A DNA stretch of 64,000 nt from Pseudomonas sp. ANT_H4 (GTDB lineage: Bacteria > Pseudomonadota > Gammaproteobacteria > Pseudomonadales > Pseudomonadaceae), in the NCBI RefSeq assembly GCF_008369295.1, contig NZ_VOBG01000021.1, positions 1 to 64,000 of the forward strand, written 5' to 3'. Numbering within the stretch: position 1 is the stretch's first letter; every line of letters begins with the position of its first letter. Below are positions 45,403 through 53,948 of the stretch, one piece after another. Under the pieces are notes generated by a model that did not search any database, was not told the origin of the DNA, and saw only the letters and a list, made by a program, of their open reading frames with translations. Made by a program: the position numbers and the translations under genes.

Positions 45403-46590
45403 TTAAGCGGTTCGAGAGGGTGTCGAACGTGACGTCAGCACGGTCACCACTGCACCCAGCAGCAGCACGACTGCGCTAGCGACAAAAGTGCTCTGATAGC
45501 CGCGACTATCGAACAGCAGTCCACCGACCGTAGAGCCCAGAGCAATGGCCAGTTGAATCACGGCCACCATCAGACCGCCGCCAGCCTCGGCATTATTTGG
45601 CAAGGCCTGTGCGATCCAACTCCACCAGCCCACCGGGGCCGCAGTCGCCAACAGCCCCCATAATCCCAGCAGTACAGCAACGACAATGGTCGAACTGCCA
45701 AAAGGGATCAGTGTCAAGGCGATCAACGCCATCAAGACCGGAATTGCTATCAATGTCCGGAACAGGCTGCACCTTAGAAATCGGCCGATGATCAGGGTGC
45801 CGATAAAGCCTGCTGCACCGATCACCAGCAAGATCAACGACAAAGTGGATACATCGACGCGCGTTACCGTTTCAAGGAAGGGCCGCAGATAGGTGAACAG
45901 CGCAAACTGCCCCATGAAGAAGGCCCCGCAGCCGACCATACCCAGCGCCACTGATCGATTCTTGAACAGTTTGAACACGTTCCCGGAGCCTGGTATGCGC
46001 GACTCCACCTTCATGGCAGGCAGGCTGATGTACATCCAGATGAGAGCAATCCCCGCGACGGGCACAACACAGAAAAAAGCGCCGCGCCAGCCAATAATCG
46101 AGCCCAGATAGCTGCCCAGCGGTGCGGCAATTACTGTAGCCAGCGCGTTACCGCCGTTGAAGATGGCCAACGCCTTCGGCACCTGTGGGGCGGGTACCAA
46201 ACGTATGGCCGTCGCAGCGGACATCGACCAGAAACCGCCGATGACCACACCGATGAGCGCACGGCCGACCATGTACGTCTGATAGTCGGGGGCCAGCCCG
46301 ACTATCACGCCCGAGACGGCCATCAACCCGGCCAATGCCAACAGCAGTATCTTTCGATCGAGGGTTCTGGCAAACCACGAGATCGACAGGCTGGTCAGCA
46401 CGGCAAATGCCCCTGAAATCGCAATGCCTTGCCCGGCCATCCCCTCGGTAACCTGAAGGTCAACGGCCATCGGCGTCAGCAGGCTGACAGGCATGAACTC
46501 AGAAGCAATAAGGGCAAAAACACAAAGCGTCATTGCAAAGACACCGCTCCAGTAGGCGGGAGCCTCGTTGCTGGTGGAAACAGTGTCCAT
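45403..46590 (-). CDS. MFS transporter, DHA1 type
   Basis: A 395-residue permease with 12 hydrophobic segments. SEFMPVSLLTPMA in helix 1 and RALIGVVIGGFWSMSAA near helix 4 resemble the sugar/purine efflux group (NepI, PbuE). I choose ATG 46590, preceded by GTGAGG; an ATG 27 bases upstream lacks a good site. It is divergent from a LysR regulator and followed by the cyclophilin-like and hydrolase genes. Confidence 0.85.
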   Translation of the reverse strand: MDTVSTSNEAPAYWSGVFAMTLCVFALIASEFMPVSLLTPMAVDLQVTEGMAGQGIAISGAFAVLTSLSISWFARTLDRKILLLALAGLMAVSGVIVGLAPDYQTYMVGRALIGVVIGGFWSMSAATAIRLVPAPQVPKALAIFNGGNALATVIAAPLGSYLGSIIGWRGAFFCVVPVAGIALIWMYISLPAMKVESRIPGSGNVFKLFKNRSVALGMVGCGAFFMGQFALFTYLRPFLETVTRVDVSTLSLILLVIGAAGFIGTLIIGRFLRCSLFRTLIAIPVLMALIALTLIPFGSSTIVVAVLLGLWGLLATAAPVGWWSWIAQALPNNAEAGGGLMVAVIQLAIALGSTVGGLLFDSRGYQSTFVASAVVLLLGAVVTVLTSRSTPSRTA

Positions 46591-46718
46591 CGGGGCCTCA
46601 CAGTCATTCGTATTCATACCGGTAATAATGACGAACGAATACTCACGCGACTAGCTAATGAATACTTAACAAGGCTATAAGTGTTACTAATCAATAGCCA
46701 TAAAAGGCGCTTCGCACC

Positions 46719-47612
46719 ATGGTCAGAAGAAACCTCAACGATCTGCTGTCTTTCGTGACAGTGGCGCGCGAAGGCAGCTTCACCCGCGCTGCCGGGGTGC
46801 TGGGTGTTACCCAATCTGCGCTGAGTCAGGCAATCAGCGGTCTGGAAGCACGCCTGCAAACCAGGCTGCTGACGCGTACCACCCGCAGCGTCTCGCCGAC
46901 CGTCGCTGGCGAGCGGCTACTGCAAGCGATCGGTAATCGCTTCGATGAAATCGAGGCGGAGCTGGATATCCTGACGCAAATGCGCGACAAACCTGCGGGC
47001 ACCGTCCGCATCACCTGCGGCGATCATGTTCTGCGCACAACGTTGCTACCCAAACTCACTACGCTGCTACACGAATACCCGGACATCAACGTTGAGTTCG
47101 ACGTCAATTACGGATTCAGGGACATCGTGGCGGATCGTTTTGATGCAGGCGTACGCCTGGGTGACACCATCGACAAAGACATGATTGCCGTCCCGATAGG
47201 CCCACCATTGCGGATGGCGGCCGTCGCCTTGCCAGCGTACTTTGCCACCCGTGGCATTCCAGAAAATCCGCGCGACTTGATGAACCATAGCTGTATCAAC
47301 CAACGCATGCAGACATCAGGCGGGCTCTATGTATGGGACTTTGAGCGGCGAGGCAAACAGGTGAACGTGCGCGTAAACGGCCAGCTTATTTTCAACACGT
47401 CGAGCCATATCGTGGATGCGACATTGGCCGGGTTGGGCATTGCGTACCTGCCAGAAGAGGAGTTTGAACCGCACCTGCGCGCAGGAAGGCTGGAGCGAGT
47501 GCTGGAAGATTGGTGCCCACCGTTTTCTGGCTACTATTTGTATTACCCCAGCCGTCGACAACCCTCACCCGCATTTACGCTGGTTGCCAATGCATTGCGC
47601 AAAGCAGGGTAG
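46719..47612 (+). CDS. LysR family transcriptional regulator
   Basis: A 297-residue LysR protein: helix-turn-helix FVTVAREGSFTRAAGVLGVT, linker helix, then substrate-binding domain (TLLPKLTTLLHEYPDINVEF). It belongs to the CrgA/PP2551-like branch often controlling the divergent MFS or oxidoreductase gene. Here the divergent MFS/cyclophilin/hydrolase set is the probable target. Confidence 0.86.
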   Translation: MVRRNLNDLLSFVTVAREGSFTRAAGVLGVTQSALSQAISGLEARLQTRLLTRTTRSVSPTVAGERLLQAIGNRFDEIEAELDILTQMRDKPAGTVRITCGDHVLRTTLLPKLTTLLHEYPDINVEFDVNYGFRDIVADRFDAGVRLGDTIDKDMIAVPIGPPLRMAAVALPAYFATRGIPENPRDLMNHSCINQRMQTSGGLYVWDFERRGKQVNVRVNGQLIFNTSSHIVDATLAGLGIAYLPEEEFEPHLRAGRLERVLEDWCPPFSGYYLYYPSRRQPSPAFTLVANALRKAG

Positions 47613-47800
47613 AGGGGGCGATTTGATGGTTCAGATACAGGTGGCCTCGAACCTAAGCATTGCTCTGCGTTGACAAAAAATGCTGTTCCCAGTGCAACTA
47701 AGTACAACAACCACAGGTAAATGAAGACCATAATCTGATGTCAGTTTTGGGCCGAAAGCGGCCCTTCGCGACAGGCAGCAGTCAACCAGAAGCTGTCATT

Positions 47801-48775
47801 CAGATGTATCTACGAAGTTGAGGGCGATTCATATTGGCCCTCGCTTCGTCTTAGGCTCAACCCAGCAGCTCAGTAATCCAACGGGCCTGCCGGGCGATGT
47901 ATTGCACTTTCTCCTCGGGCACTGCCTGCCGCGCATGGGCGAAGTTGGTCAGGGTCTGCTGCTTGTGGCGCAGTATGCGCTGCCACTTGACCAGGAACGC
48001 CGGGCTGCGTGTCTGCATCAGCAGCGGGCCGAAGTACAGTTGCTCGGCGGTGTACGCCACCGGCCCGGTGCGCTCGGCGACGATGATTTCGTAGTAAAAG
48101 TGGTTTTCCCGCAGCAGTTCCTCGAAGAGGATGCGGTAGCCATTCTCCATCAGCCATTGGCGCAGTGGCTGCTCGCCGCCGTTGGGCTGCAGGATCAGCC
48201 GTTCCTGGCCGCTCAGGCGCGCCTTGCCGCTGTCGAGGATGTCGCGGATCGTCTCGCCGCCCATGCCACAGATGCTGATCGCCGTGATCCCGTCTTCCGG
48301 CTCGATCGCCGCTAGGCCATTGGCCAGGCGCACGGTGACCCGCAGGTCTTGGCCGCTCTCTCGCACGGTGCGTTCGGCCGAGCGGAACGGCGTTAATGCC
48401 ACCTCGCCGGCCACTGCCGCCACGATGGCGCCACGGCGCATCAACGCCACCGGCAGGTAGCCGTGATCCGAGCCGATATCGGCCAGGCGCGCACCTGCTG
48501 GCACATGCGCTGCCACGCGCTCCAGGCGCATGGACAATGTCTGTTCGTTCAACTGCAGTTCCTTTTCACCACGAATGTGCGACACCTTTGGCATGAGTGC
48601 GAGCGACGCATAATGCGTGGTGAGGAAGGCCGGGTAAAGCGTCGGCAGAGTTACATCGTCTGCAGCGGGAAGCGTCGCGCAAACCCGTCGATGAGACCCC
48701 GGATTTTTTCTTCTCCCAGGCCAGAAGCCCCTGCGCCGAGCGCGAGGATTTTTCGACGCAACTGCGTAGCTTTTT
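47801..48775. repeat. Direct repeat, copy 1 (trmK unit)
   Basis: This unit of about 975 bp recurs at 50691-51665 with an offset of exactly 2890 bp and no indel. About 25 differences lie in the first 540 bp and only one in the rest. It covers the trmK-like gene and a short C-terminal fragment of the gene upstream. Confidence 0.9.
47857..48552 (-). CDS. trmK: tRNA (adenine(22)-N1)-methyltransferase-like protein, copy 1
   Basis: A protein of 231 residues of the TrmK family, which methylates N1 of adenine 22 in some tRNAs. The SAM motif is LADIGSDHGYLPVAL (near residues 25-39 of the preferred start) and ISICGMGGETIRDIL is the second family block. I prefer the TTG at 48552, eight bases after AAGGA, over the ATG at 48594, which has no ribosome binding site. 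A near-identical second copy lies at 50747-51442. Confidence 0.8.
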   Translation of the reverse strand: MNEQTLSMRLERVAAHVPAGARLADIGSDHGYLPVALMRRGAIVAAVAGEVALTPFRSAERTVRESGQDLRVTVRLANGLAAIEPEDGITAISICGMGGETIRDILDSGKARLSGQERLILQPNGGEQPLRQWLMENGYRILFEELLRENHFYYEIIVAERTGPVAYTAEQLYFGPLLMQTRSPAFLVKWQRILRHKQQTLTNFAHARQAVPEEKVQYIARQARWITELLG

Positions 48776-48788
48776 GGCTTGGATGGTT
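48651..48788 (-). pseudogene. C-terminal remnant of an unknown gene, copy 1
   Basis: Upstream of trmK the minus strand encodes about 40 residues that end a protein (ALGAGASGLGEEKIRGLIDG, FARRFPLQTM, stop at 48651). The same tail precedes copy 2. In both, similarity stops at the same point (near KATQL), so the tail was carried along when the unit was copied. Family not recognised. Confidence 0.55.
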
Positions 48789-48845
48789 TCAGAGCAGATT
48801 TAGAAAGGGTGCCAGCCAGGTTCAGGCATTGGGACGGCTGCTTTC

Positions 48846-49012
48846 GGCCCAGGCTGTGTAAAAACGTTTTTCAGTGCGACAGGTACTCAAAACCAGACTG
48901 GAAATCGCGTTTCTACGCAAAATCCACATCTGCTGACGTGCCGATAAATTTCAGATTTAACGTAGAAGCGCACACTTCAATTTTGGCGACGCGTTTTTAC
49001 ACACTCTGGGCC
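48846..49012. mobile_element. MITE-like element, 167 bp with 21-bp terminal inverted repeats
   Basis: Ends 48846-48866 and 48992-49012 are inverted repeats of 21 bp with two mismatches (GGCCCAG, two variable bases, then TGTGTAAAAACG). A second inner pair (GCGTTTCTACG and its complement) strengthens the fold. It has no gene. The equivalent site beside copy 2 (about 51703-51735) lacks the insert, so this is a real insertion. Confidence 0.75.
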
Positions 49013-49195
49013 AGAAGCGGAAGTTCAAGCATTGACTGGGGATGCCTACCAGAGCGGGGTAGTCCAAGCAGTCATTCAATGCGCCTACAAAAGTAGGGTC
49101 GATTCAGCTGGATGCGTTTTTTTGATTTCAAACCCTTGCGAAGGGTAATAGATTACTTATTGAACATTTCGGAAAAAAGCGTAACATTGCCGGCT

Positions 49196-49492
49196 ATGAT
49201 ACTCGAACAGCTCAAAGCTCTGGGCAATGACACTCGCATGCAAATGATGGAGTGGCTCAAAGACCCACTCAGTAATTTCCCACCTCAGGATCATGGCGAT
49301 CCTGCGATAGGAGTGTGCGTAACCCATTTGCAGCACAAGGCCGGGCTTTCACCTTCTACCGCGTCTGCACATTTAGCTATCTTGCAACGTGCAGGCTTCG
49401 TGCTAACCACCCGCATCGGAAAGTGGACTTACTACCGGCGCAATGAGCAGGCGATTGATGACTTTGCGGCTAGGTTGATCATCGAATTGTAA
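49196..49492 (+). CDS. ArsR/SmtB family transcriptional regulator
   Basis: A 98-residue winged-helix repressor: LEQLKALGNDTRMQMMEWL, then HKAGLSPSTASAHLAILQRA as recognition helix region, then the wing (TTRIGKWTYYRRNE). No CVCDLC metal motif is present, so the inducer is probably not a metal bound there. ATG 49196 is the natural start. It lies 55 bp upstream of the alcohol dehydrogenase gene, which it likely represses. Confidence 0.83.
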   Translation: MILEQLKALGNDTRMQMMEWLKDPLSNFPPQDHGDPAIGVCVTHLQHKAGLSPSTASAHLAILQRAGFVLTTRIGKWTYYRRNEQAIDDFAARLIIEL

Positions 49493-49547
49493 TTTTTAAA
49501 TTTTCATTTCGTTATTTCGCGTAATTAGAAAACATAAGGAAACCCCT

Positions 49548-50558
49548 ATGAGCAGCAAAACTATCTTCGTCCAACCCGGTGGCGGCTATGAAAAGGTTGT
49601 GGTTGGCAACAGCGAAGTCCGAGCCGCAGCGCGTGGCGAAATCACCGTACGCCTTCACGCCAACTCGCTCAACTACCACGACTTCGCGGTGGTCAGCGGT
49701 ATGTGGGGCCCTAGCGAAAAACGCATCCCCATGGCCGATGGTGCAGGTGAAGTCATTGCTGTCGGCCCAGATGTCACTGAATTCAAGGTGGGTGACTCGG
49801 TCGTCAGCACCTTCTTCCCGGAGTGGATCAACGGTGCGCCACTGGTTGAAGGCTTTGTTAGCGTGCCAGGTGATGGCATTGACGGCTACGCTCGTGAGCA
49901 AGTGACGGCCAAAGCCACATCGTTCACCCTCGCGCCTACTGGCTACAGCCATGCTGAAGCGTCGACGCTTACCACCGCAGGCCTTACTGCATGGCGCGCC
50001 CTGATGGCCGATGACTCACTCAAGCCGGGCGACACCGTGCTCGTCCAAGGCACTGGTGGCGTTTCAATTTTCGCCCTGCAGTTCGCTAAAATGGCCGGTG
50101 CTACCGTCATTGCTACCTCTTCAAGCGACGAAAAACTGGAACGTCTGAAAGCGCTAGGCGCTGATCATGTGATCAATTACCGCAAAGACCTTAACTGGGG
50201 CGAAACTGCACGCGCTCTAACGGGTGGCCGTGGTGTTGACCACATTATCGAAGTCGGCGGCCCTGCGACGCTTGAGCAATCGATGATTGCAATTCGGGTT
50301 GCTGGTCACATCTCCGTCATTGGGATATTGAGTGGCGTAAGCGGTGCAATGAATTTTGTACCGGCACTGATCAAGCAAGTGCGTCTGCAGGGTGTATTGG
50401 TGGGTAGCCGCAGCCAGCAGCAAGACATGATCCGAGCCATCAATGCTAATGACATGCGCCCGATTATTGATCGTCATTTCCCTTTGAGCGAGATTGTCGA
50501 AGCGTTCAAGTATCAGGAAACCAACCAGCATTTCGGCAAAATTTGCCTGGATATCTAA
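49548..50558 (+). CDS. Zinc-type alcohol dehydrogenase-like (MDR) oxidoreductase
   Basis: A 336-residue medium-chain dehydrogenase. The catalytic domain has ADGAGEVIAVG; the cofactor domain has VLVQGTGGVSIFALQFAKMAGA, an NADPH-type motif. The four-cysteine structural zinc lobe is missing, as in quinone-oxidoreductase-like members. AAGGAAA precedes ATG 49548. Substrate unknown. It is paired with ArsR and followed by an IS66 remnant, so the pair looks acquired. Confidence 0.85.
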   Translation: MSSKTIFVQPGGGYEKVVVGNSEVRAAARGEITVRLHANSLNYHDFAVVSGMWGPSEKRIPMADGAGEVIAVGPDVTEFKVGDSVVSTFFPEWINGAPLVEGFVSVPGDGIDGYAREQVTAKATSFTLAPTGYSHAEASTLTTAGLTAWRALMADDSLKPGDTVLVQGTGGVSIFALQFAKMAGATVIATSSSDEKLERLKALGADHVINYRKDLNWGETARALTGGRGVDHIIEVGGPATLEQSMIAIRVAGHISVIGILSGVSGAMNFVPALIKQVRLQGVLVGSRSQQQDMIRAINANDMRPIIDRHFPLSEIVEAFKYQETNQHFGKICLDI

Positions 50559-50564
50559 GCACGC

Positions 50565-50711
50565 ATGAATGGGCATGATCCGAATGCCTATCTCAAGGAT
50601 GTGCTGACACGGCTGCCAACGCAGCGGACGAGAGAGATTGGCCCATTGCTGCCTGTCGCAACCGGCAGCAATGGGTCGAAAGCCGTCATTCAGATGTATC
50701 TACGAAGTTGA
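50565..50711 (+). pseudogene. tnpC: IS66 family transposase C-terminal remnant
   Basis: Seven bases after the alcohol dehydrogenase stop, a 48-codon frame reads MNGHDPNAYLKDVLTRLPTQ and then EIGPLLP, matching the end of IS66 TnpC transposases (typically NGLDPxAYLxDVLTRLP ... LLPHRW). The match ends at LLP, and the rest runs into the repeat unit. It is a clear scar of an insertion sequence. Confidence 0.72.
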
Positions 50712-51665
50712 GGGCGATTCATATTGGCCCTCGCTTTGTCTTAGGCTCAACCCAGCAGCTCGGTGATCCATAGGGCCTGCCGGGCGATGTCTTGCACTTT
50801 CTCCTCGGGCACGGCCTGCCGCGCATGGGCGAAGTGGGTCAGGGTCTGCTGCTTGTGGCGCAGGATGCGCTGCCACTTGACCAGGAACGCCGGGCTTCGG
50901 GCCTGCATCTGTAGCGGGCCGAAGTACAGCTGCTCGGCGGTGTACGCCACCGGCCCGGTGCGCTCGGCGACAATGATTTCGTAGTAGAAGCGGTTTTCCT
51001 GCAGCAGTTCCTCGAAGAGGATGCGGTAGTCATTCTCCATCAGCCATTGGCGCAGTGGCTGCTCGCCGCCGTTGGGCTGCAGGATCAGCCGTTCCTGACC
51101 GCTCAGGCGCGCCTTGCCGCTGTCGAGGATGTCGCGGATCGTTTCGCCACCCATGCCGCAGATGCTGATCGCCGTGATCCCGTCTTCCGGCTCGATCGCC
51201 GCCAGGCCATTGGCCAGGCGCACGGTGACCCGCAGGTCTTGGCCGCTCTCTCGCACGGTGCGTTCGGCCGAGCGGAACGGCGTTAATGCCACCTCGCCGG
51301 CCACTGCCGCCACGATGGCGCCACGGCGCATCAACGCCACCGGCAGGTAGCCGTGATCCGAGCCGATATCGGCCAGGCGCGCACCTGCTGGCACATGCGC
51401 TGCCACGCGCTCCAGGCGCATGGACAATGTCTGTTCGTTCAACTGCAGTTCCTTTTCACCACGAATGTGCGACACCTTGGGCATGAGTGCGAGCGACGCA
51501 TAATGCGTGGTGAGGAAGGCCGGGTAAAGCGTCGGCAGAGTTACATCGTCTGCAGCGGGAAGCGTCGCGCAAACCCGTCGATGAGACCCCGGATTTTTTC
51601 TTCTCCCAGGCCAGAAGCCCCTGCGCCGAGCGCGAGGTTTTCTCGACTCAACTGCGTAGCTTTTT
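50691..51665. repeat. Direct repeat, copy 2 (trmK unit)
   Basis: Second copy of the unit at 47801-48775, same orientation. Similarity continues at lower level to about 51710 and then reaches the empty-site version of the MITE target. Confidence 0.9.
50747..51442 (-). CDS. trmK: tRNA (adenine(22)-N1)-methyltransferase-like protein, copy 2
   Basis: Same length and same TTG start with AAGGA as copy 1. The N-terminal SAM-binding half is identical in protein sequence; the C-terminal half differs at roughly nine residues (for example NDYRILFEELLQENRFYYE here). All SAM motifs are intact, so both copies may work. Which one is ancestral here cannot be told without a reference genome. Confidence 0.8.
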   Translation of the reverse strand: MNEQTLSMRLERVAAHVPAGARLADIGSDHGYLPVALMRRGAIVAAVAGEVALTPFRSAERTVRESGQDLRVTVRLANGLAAIEPEDGITAISICGMGGETIRDILDSGKARLSGQERLILQPNGGEQPLRQWLMENDYRILFEELLQENRFYYEIIVAERTGPVAYTAEQLYFGPLQMQARSPAFLVKWQRILRHKQQTLTHFAHARQAVPEEKVQDIARQALWITELLG

Positions 51666-51672
51666 CTTAGAG
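51541..51672 (-). pseudogene. C-terminal remnant of an unknown gene, copy 2
   Basis: Same tail as before copy 1 (ALGAGASGLGEEKIRGLIDG, stop at 51541), with an upstream in-frame stop at about 51673-51675. Its equal truncation in both copies marks the edge of the duplicated unit. Confidence 0.5.
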
Positions 51673-51768
51673 AAGGTGCCAGCTAGGTGCAGGTATTGGG
51701 AACGGCTACTTTCGGCTAGGAGCGGACGGTCAACCCATTTAGGTTCGAGTAGCAGGCACCGGCCTTGA

Positions 51769-52212
51769 TCAGCCAGGCCGCTCGTATCGAAGGTAGCCGT
51801 GGGAATCGGTCCCAACGCAGACGAAACCTGCTCGCTCATACATGAGCCCGGCAGGGTTATCAGGACGCACGCTTAACCTCAGATGAGTGAAGCCCTGTTG
51901 CTTTGCAGTGGCCGCATAAGCGTCGAGTAGCGTTCGGCCAATACCGTTTCGCCTATAGGCTTGGCTGACGTTGATCGTAGACAGCTCTGCGTAGTCTTGC
52001 TCGGGTGTCCATAACGAGTAACCGGCGAACTGCTCGTCAATGATCGCGACCGTCAACCGATCAAAGTTTTCTACCCAGCGAACGAGGTGTCGCTCTAACT
52101 GGAGCCGCCATGTGTCTTCGTGATCAGGCTCCCAACACCGGATGTAGTCCTGCTCTTCCCTGTATATCGAAGGAAGATCGGTAACGCATGCTTGTCTTAA
52201 TCTGAGCGCCAT
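51769..52212 (-). CDS. GNAT family N-acetyltransferase
   Basis: A 147-residue acetyltransferase. Motif A with the acetyl-CoA pyrophosphate loop is VSQAYRRNGIGRTLLDAY (near residues 83-100); LRLSVRPDNPAGLMYERAGF is motif B with the usual tyrosine. It resembles ribosomal-protein or small-molecule acetyltransferases; substrate unknown. Single minus-strand gene. Confidence 0.83.
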   Translation of the reverse strand: MALRLRQACVTDLPSIYREEQDYIRCWEPDHEDTWRLQLERHLVRWVENFDRLTVAIIDEQFAGYSLWTPEQDYAELSTINVSQAYRRNGIGRTLLDAYAATAKQQGFTHLRLSVRPDNPAGLMYERAGFVCVGTDSHGYLRYERPG

Positions 52213-52588
52213 CCTGGTGCCTTATGGGTAATGAACTTATATATGCTCCGCATGATATGGCGCAGAGGTCAGCCTCAGTCAACGGTCGGGACTTGACCGG
52301 CCGCTTTGGGTAGGTAACGGCCGCTCGCGAGCGGTAGCAGTCGTTCAACAACTCATCATCGCCCTGAGCCGATCGACGTACATGCCGGATGAATGCATAA
52401 ACGGGGTTTAACGCCGACTCTTCCAAATTATCGTCCATAGCCGGGGAGACTCGACCCACCTGGCCCGAATCATGCCCGTTTCACCCGCATCAAGTCGGTA
52501 CTGACTACGCGGATGACACTTTTGAACCCCGCCGCCTCAGTCACTCCCTCGATAATCGAACGCTTACTGACGAAACGCCGAGGCCCCA
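52213..52588. other. Intergenic region without convincing gene
   Basis: These 376 bp hold a short perfect palindrome, CCGCTCGCGAGCGG, at about 52320-52333 and the divergent promoters of the GNAT and transporter genes. A minus-strand frame of 111 codons here overlaps the GNAT gene and has no protein character. Confidence 0.45.
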
Positions 52589-53929
52589 ATGACGAGCGCA
52601 TCCACCGAGCAGGTAAGCCCAAAAACCCTACGAAAAGTGATCGTAGCCGCCGGCATCGGCAATTTCGTCGAGTGGTTCGACTTCGCCGTCTATGGCTTTT
52701 TGGCCACGACCATCGCTCAGCAGTTTTTCCCCAGCGGCGATGCCAGTGCTGCGTTGCTCAAGACCTTTGCGGTATTCGCCGTGGCCTTTGCGTTTCGGCC
52801 TCTTGGAGGGATTTTCTTCGGCATGCTGGGGGACCGGATCGGCCGCAAGCGAACGCTGGCGATGACGATTTTGCTGATGGCCGGTGCGACGACCTTGATC
52901 GGCCTGCTGCCTACGTATGCCGCGATCGGGGTCATGGCGCCGATTCTTCTTTCGCTGATTCGTTGCGCCCAGGGTTTTTCCGCCGGGGGAGAATACGCCG
53001 GTGCCTGCGCCTATCTGATGGAGCATGCACCGAGTGATAAACGCGCCTGGTACGGCAGTTTTATTCCGGTGTCGACGTTTTCCGCCTTCGCTGCGGCCGC
53101 GGTGGTGGCCTACGCACTTGAGGCGTCGTTATCGGCCGAAGCAATGGGTAGCTGGGGCTGGCGCCTGCCGTTCCTGATTGCTGCGCCGCTGGGCCTGGTG
53201 GGTCTTTACCTGCGCTGGAAGCTGGATGAGACACCGGCTTTCCAGGCGGTGACTCAGGAAGATGCAGTTGCACACTCCCCGCTCAAGGAAACCTTGCGCA
53301 ACCATGGTGCGGCGATCTGCTGCCTGGGCGCTTTTGTGTCGCTTACGGCGCTGTCGTTTTATATGTTCACCACCTACTTCGCGACTTACCTGCAAGTCGC
53401 CGGGGGCTTGAGTCGCGCAACGGCGTTGCTGGTGTCGCTGATTGCCTTGCTATTCGCGGCGGCGATCTGCCCGCTGGCCGGGCTGTATTCGGATCGAGTC
53501 GGACGTCGAATCACGGTGATGACGGCGTGCGCGCTGTTGATTGTGGTGGTGTATCCCTCGTTCCTGATGGCCAGTTCTGGCTCGTTCACAGCGTCCATCG
53601 TCGGCGTGATGCTCCTGGCGATTGGCGCGGTGTTGTGTGGCGTGGTCACGGCGGCCTTACTCTCGGAAACCTTCCCGACCCGTACGCGATACACCGCGTC
53701 GGCGATCACCTACAACATGGCCTACACGATCTTCGGCGGCACCGCACCGCTGGTGGCGACGTGGTTGATCAGCACCACCGGCAGCAACCTGTCGCCAGCG
53801 TTTTATCTGATCGCGGTTGCATTGCTGGCACTGGCGGGTGGTTTGGCATTGCCGGAGACTTCAAGGATTTCCCTGCATGATGTGACGACACCGGAAAAGC
53901 GCGTAGGCGTGGGTATGCCGGCAAGTTAA
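52589..53929 (+). CDS. MHS family MFS transporter (proline/betaine or carboxylate:H+ symporter type)
   Basis: A 446-residue permease with 12 hydrophobic segments. NFVEWFDFAVYGFLAT in helix 1, RPLGGIFFGMLGDRIGRKRTL between helices 2 and 3, and RCAQGFSAGGEYAGACAYLMEH in helix 4 are classic for the metabolite:H+ symporter group (ProP, KgtP, CitA). GAGG precedes ATG 52589. Substrate not predictable. Confidence 0.87.
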   Translation: MTSASTEQVSPKTLRKVIVAAGIGNFVEWFDFAVYGFLATTIAQQFFPSGDASAALLKTFAVFAVAFAFRPLGGIFFGMLGDRIGRKRTLAMTILLMAGATTLIGLLPTYAAIGVMAPILLSLIRCAQGFSAGGEYAGACAYLMEHAPSDKRAWYGSFIPVSTFSAFAAAAVVAYALEASLSAEAMGSWGWRLPFLIAAPLGLVGLYLRWKLDETPAFQAVTQEDAVAHSPLKETLRNHGAAICCLGAFVSLTALSFYMFTTYFATYLQVAGGLSRATALLVSLIALLFAAAICPLAGLYSDRVGRRITVMTACALLIVVVYPSFLMASSGSFTASIVGVMLLAIGAVLCGVVTAALLSETFPTRTRYTASAITYNMAYTIFGGTAPLVATWLISTTGSNLSPAFYLIAVALLALAGGLALPETSRISLHDVTTPEKRVGVGMPAS

Positions 53930-53948
53930 GGAAATAGAGCGCCTAACA

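Noticed and set aside
47543..47731. Minus-strand frame with a hydrophobic N-terminus overlapping the LysR 3' end
   Set aside because: The hydrophobic start is tempting, but there is no ribosome binding site and most of the frame is antisense to the LysR gene.
52124..52459. Minus-strand frame of 111 codons upstream of the GNAT gene
   Set aside because: Overlaps the GNAT gene by about 90 bp in another frame and shows no conserved features.
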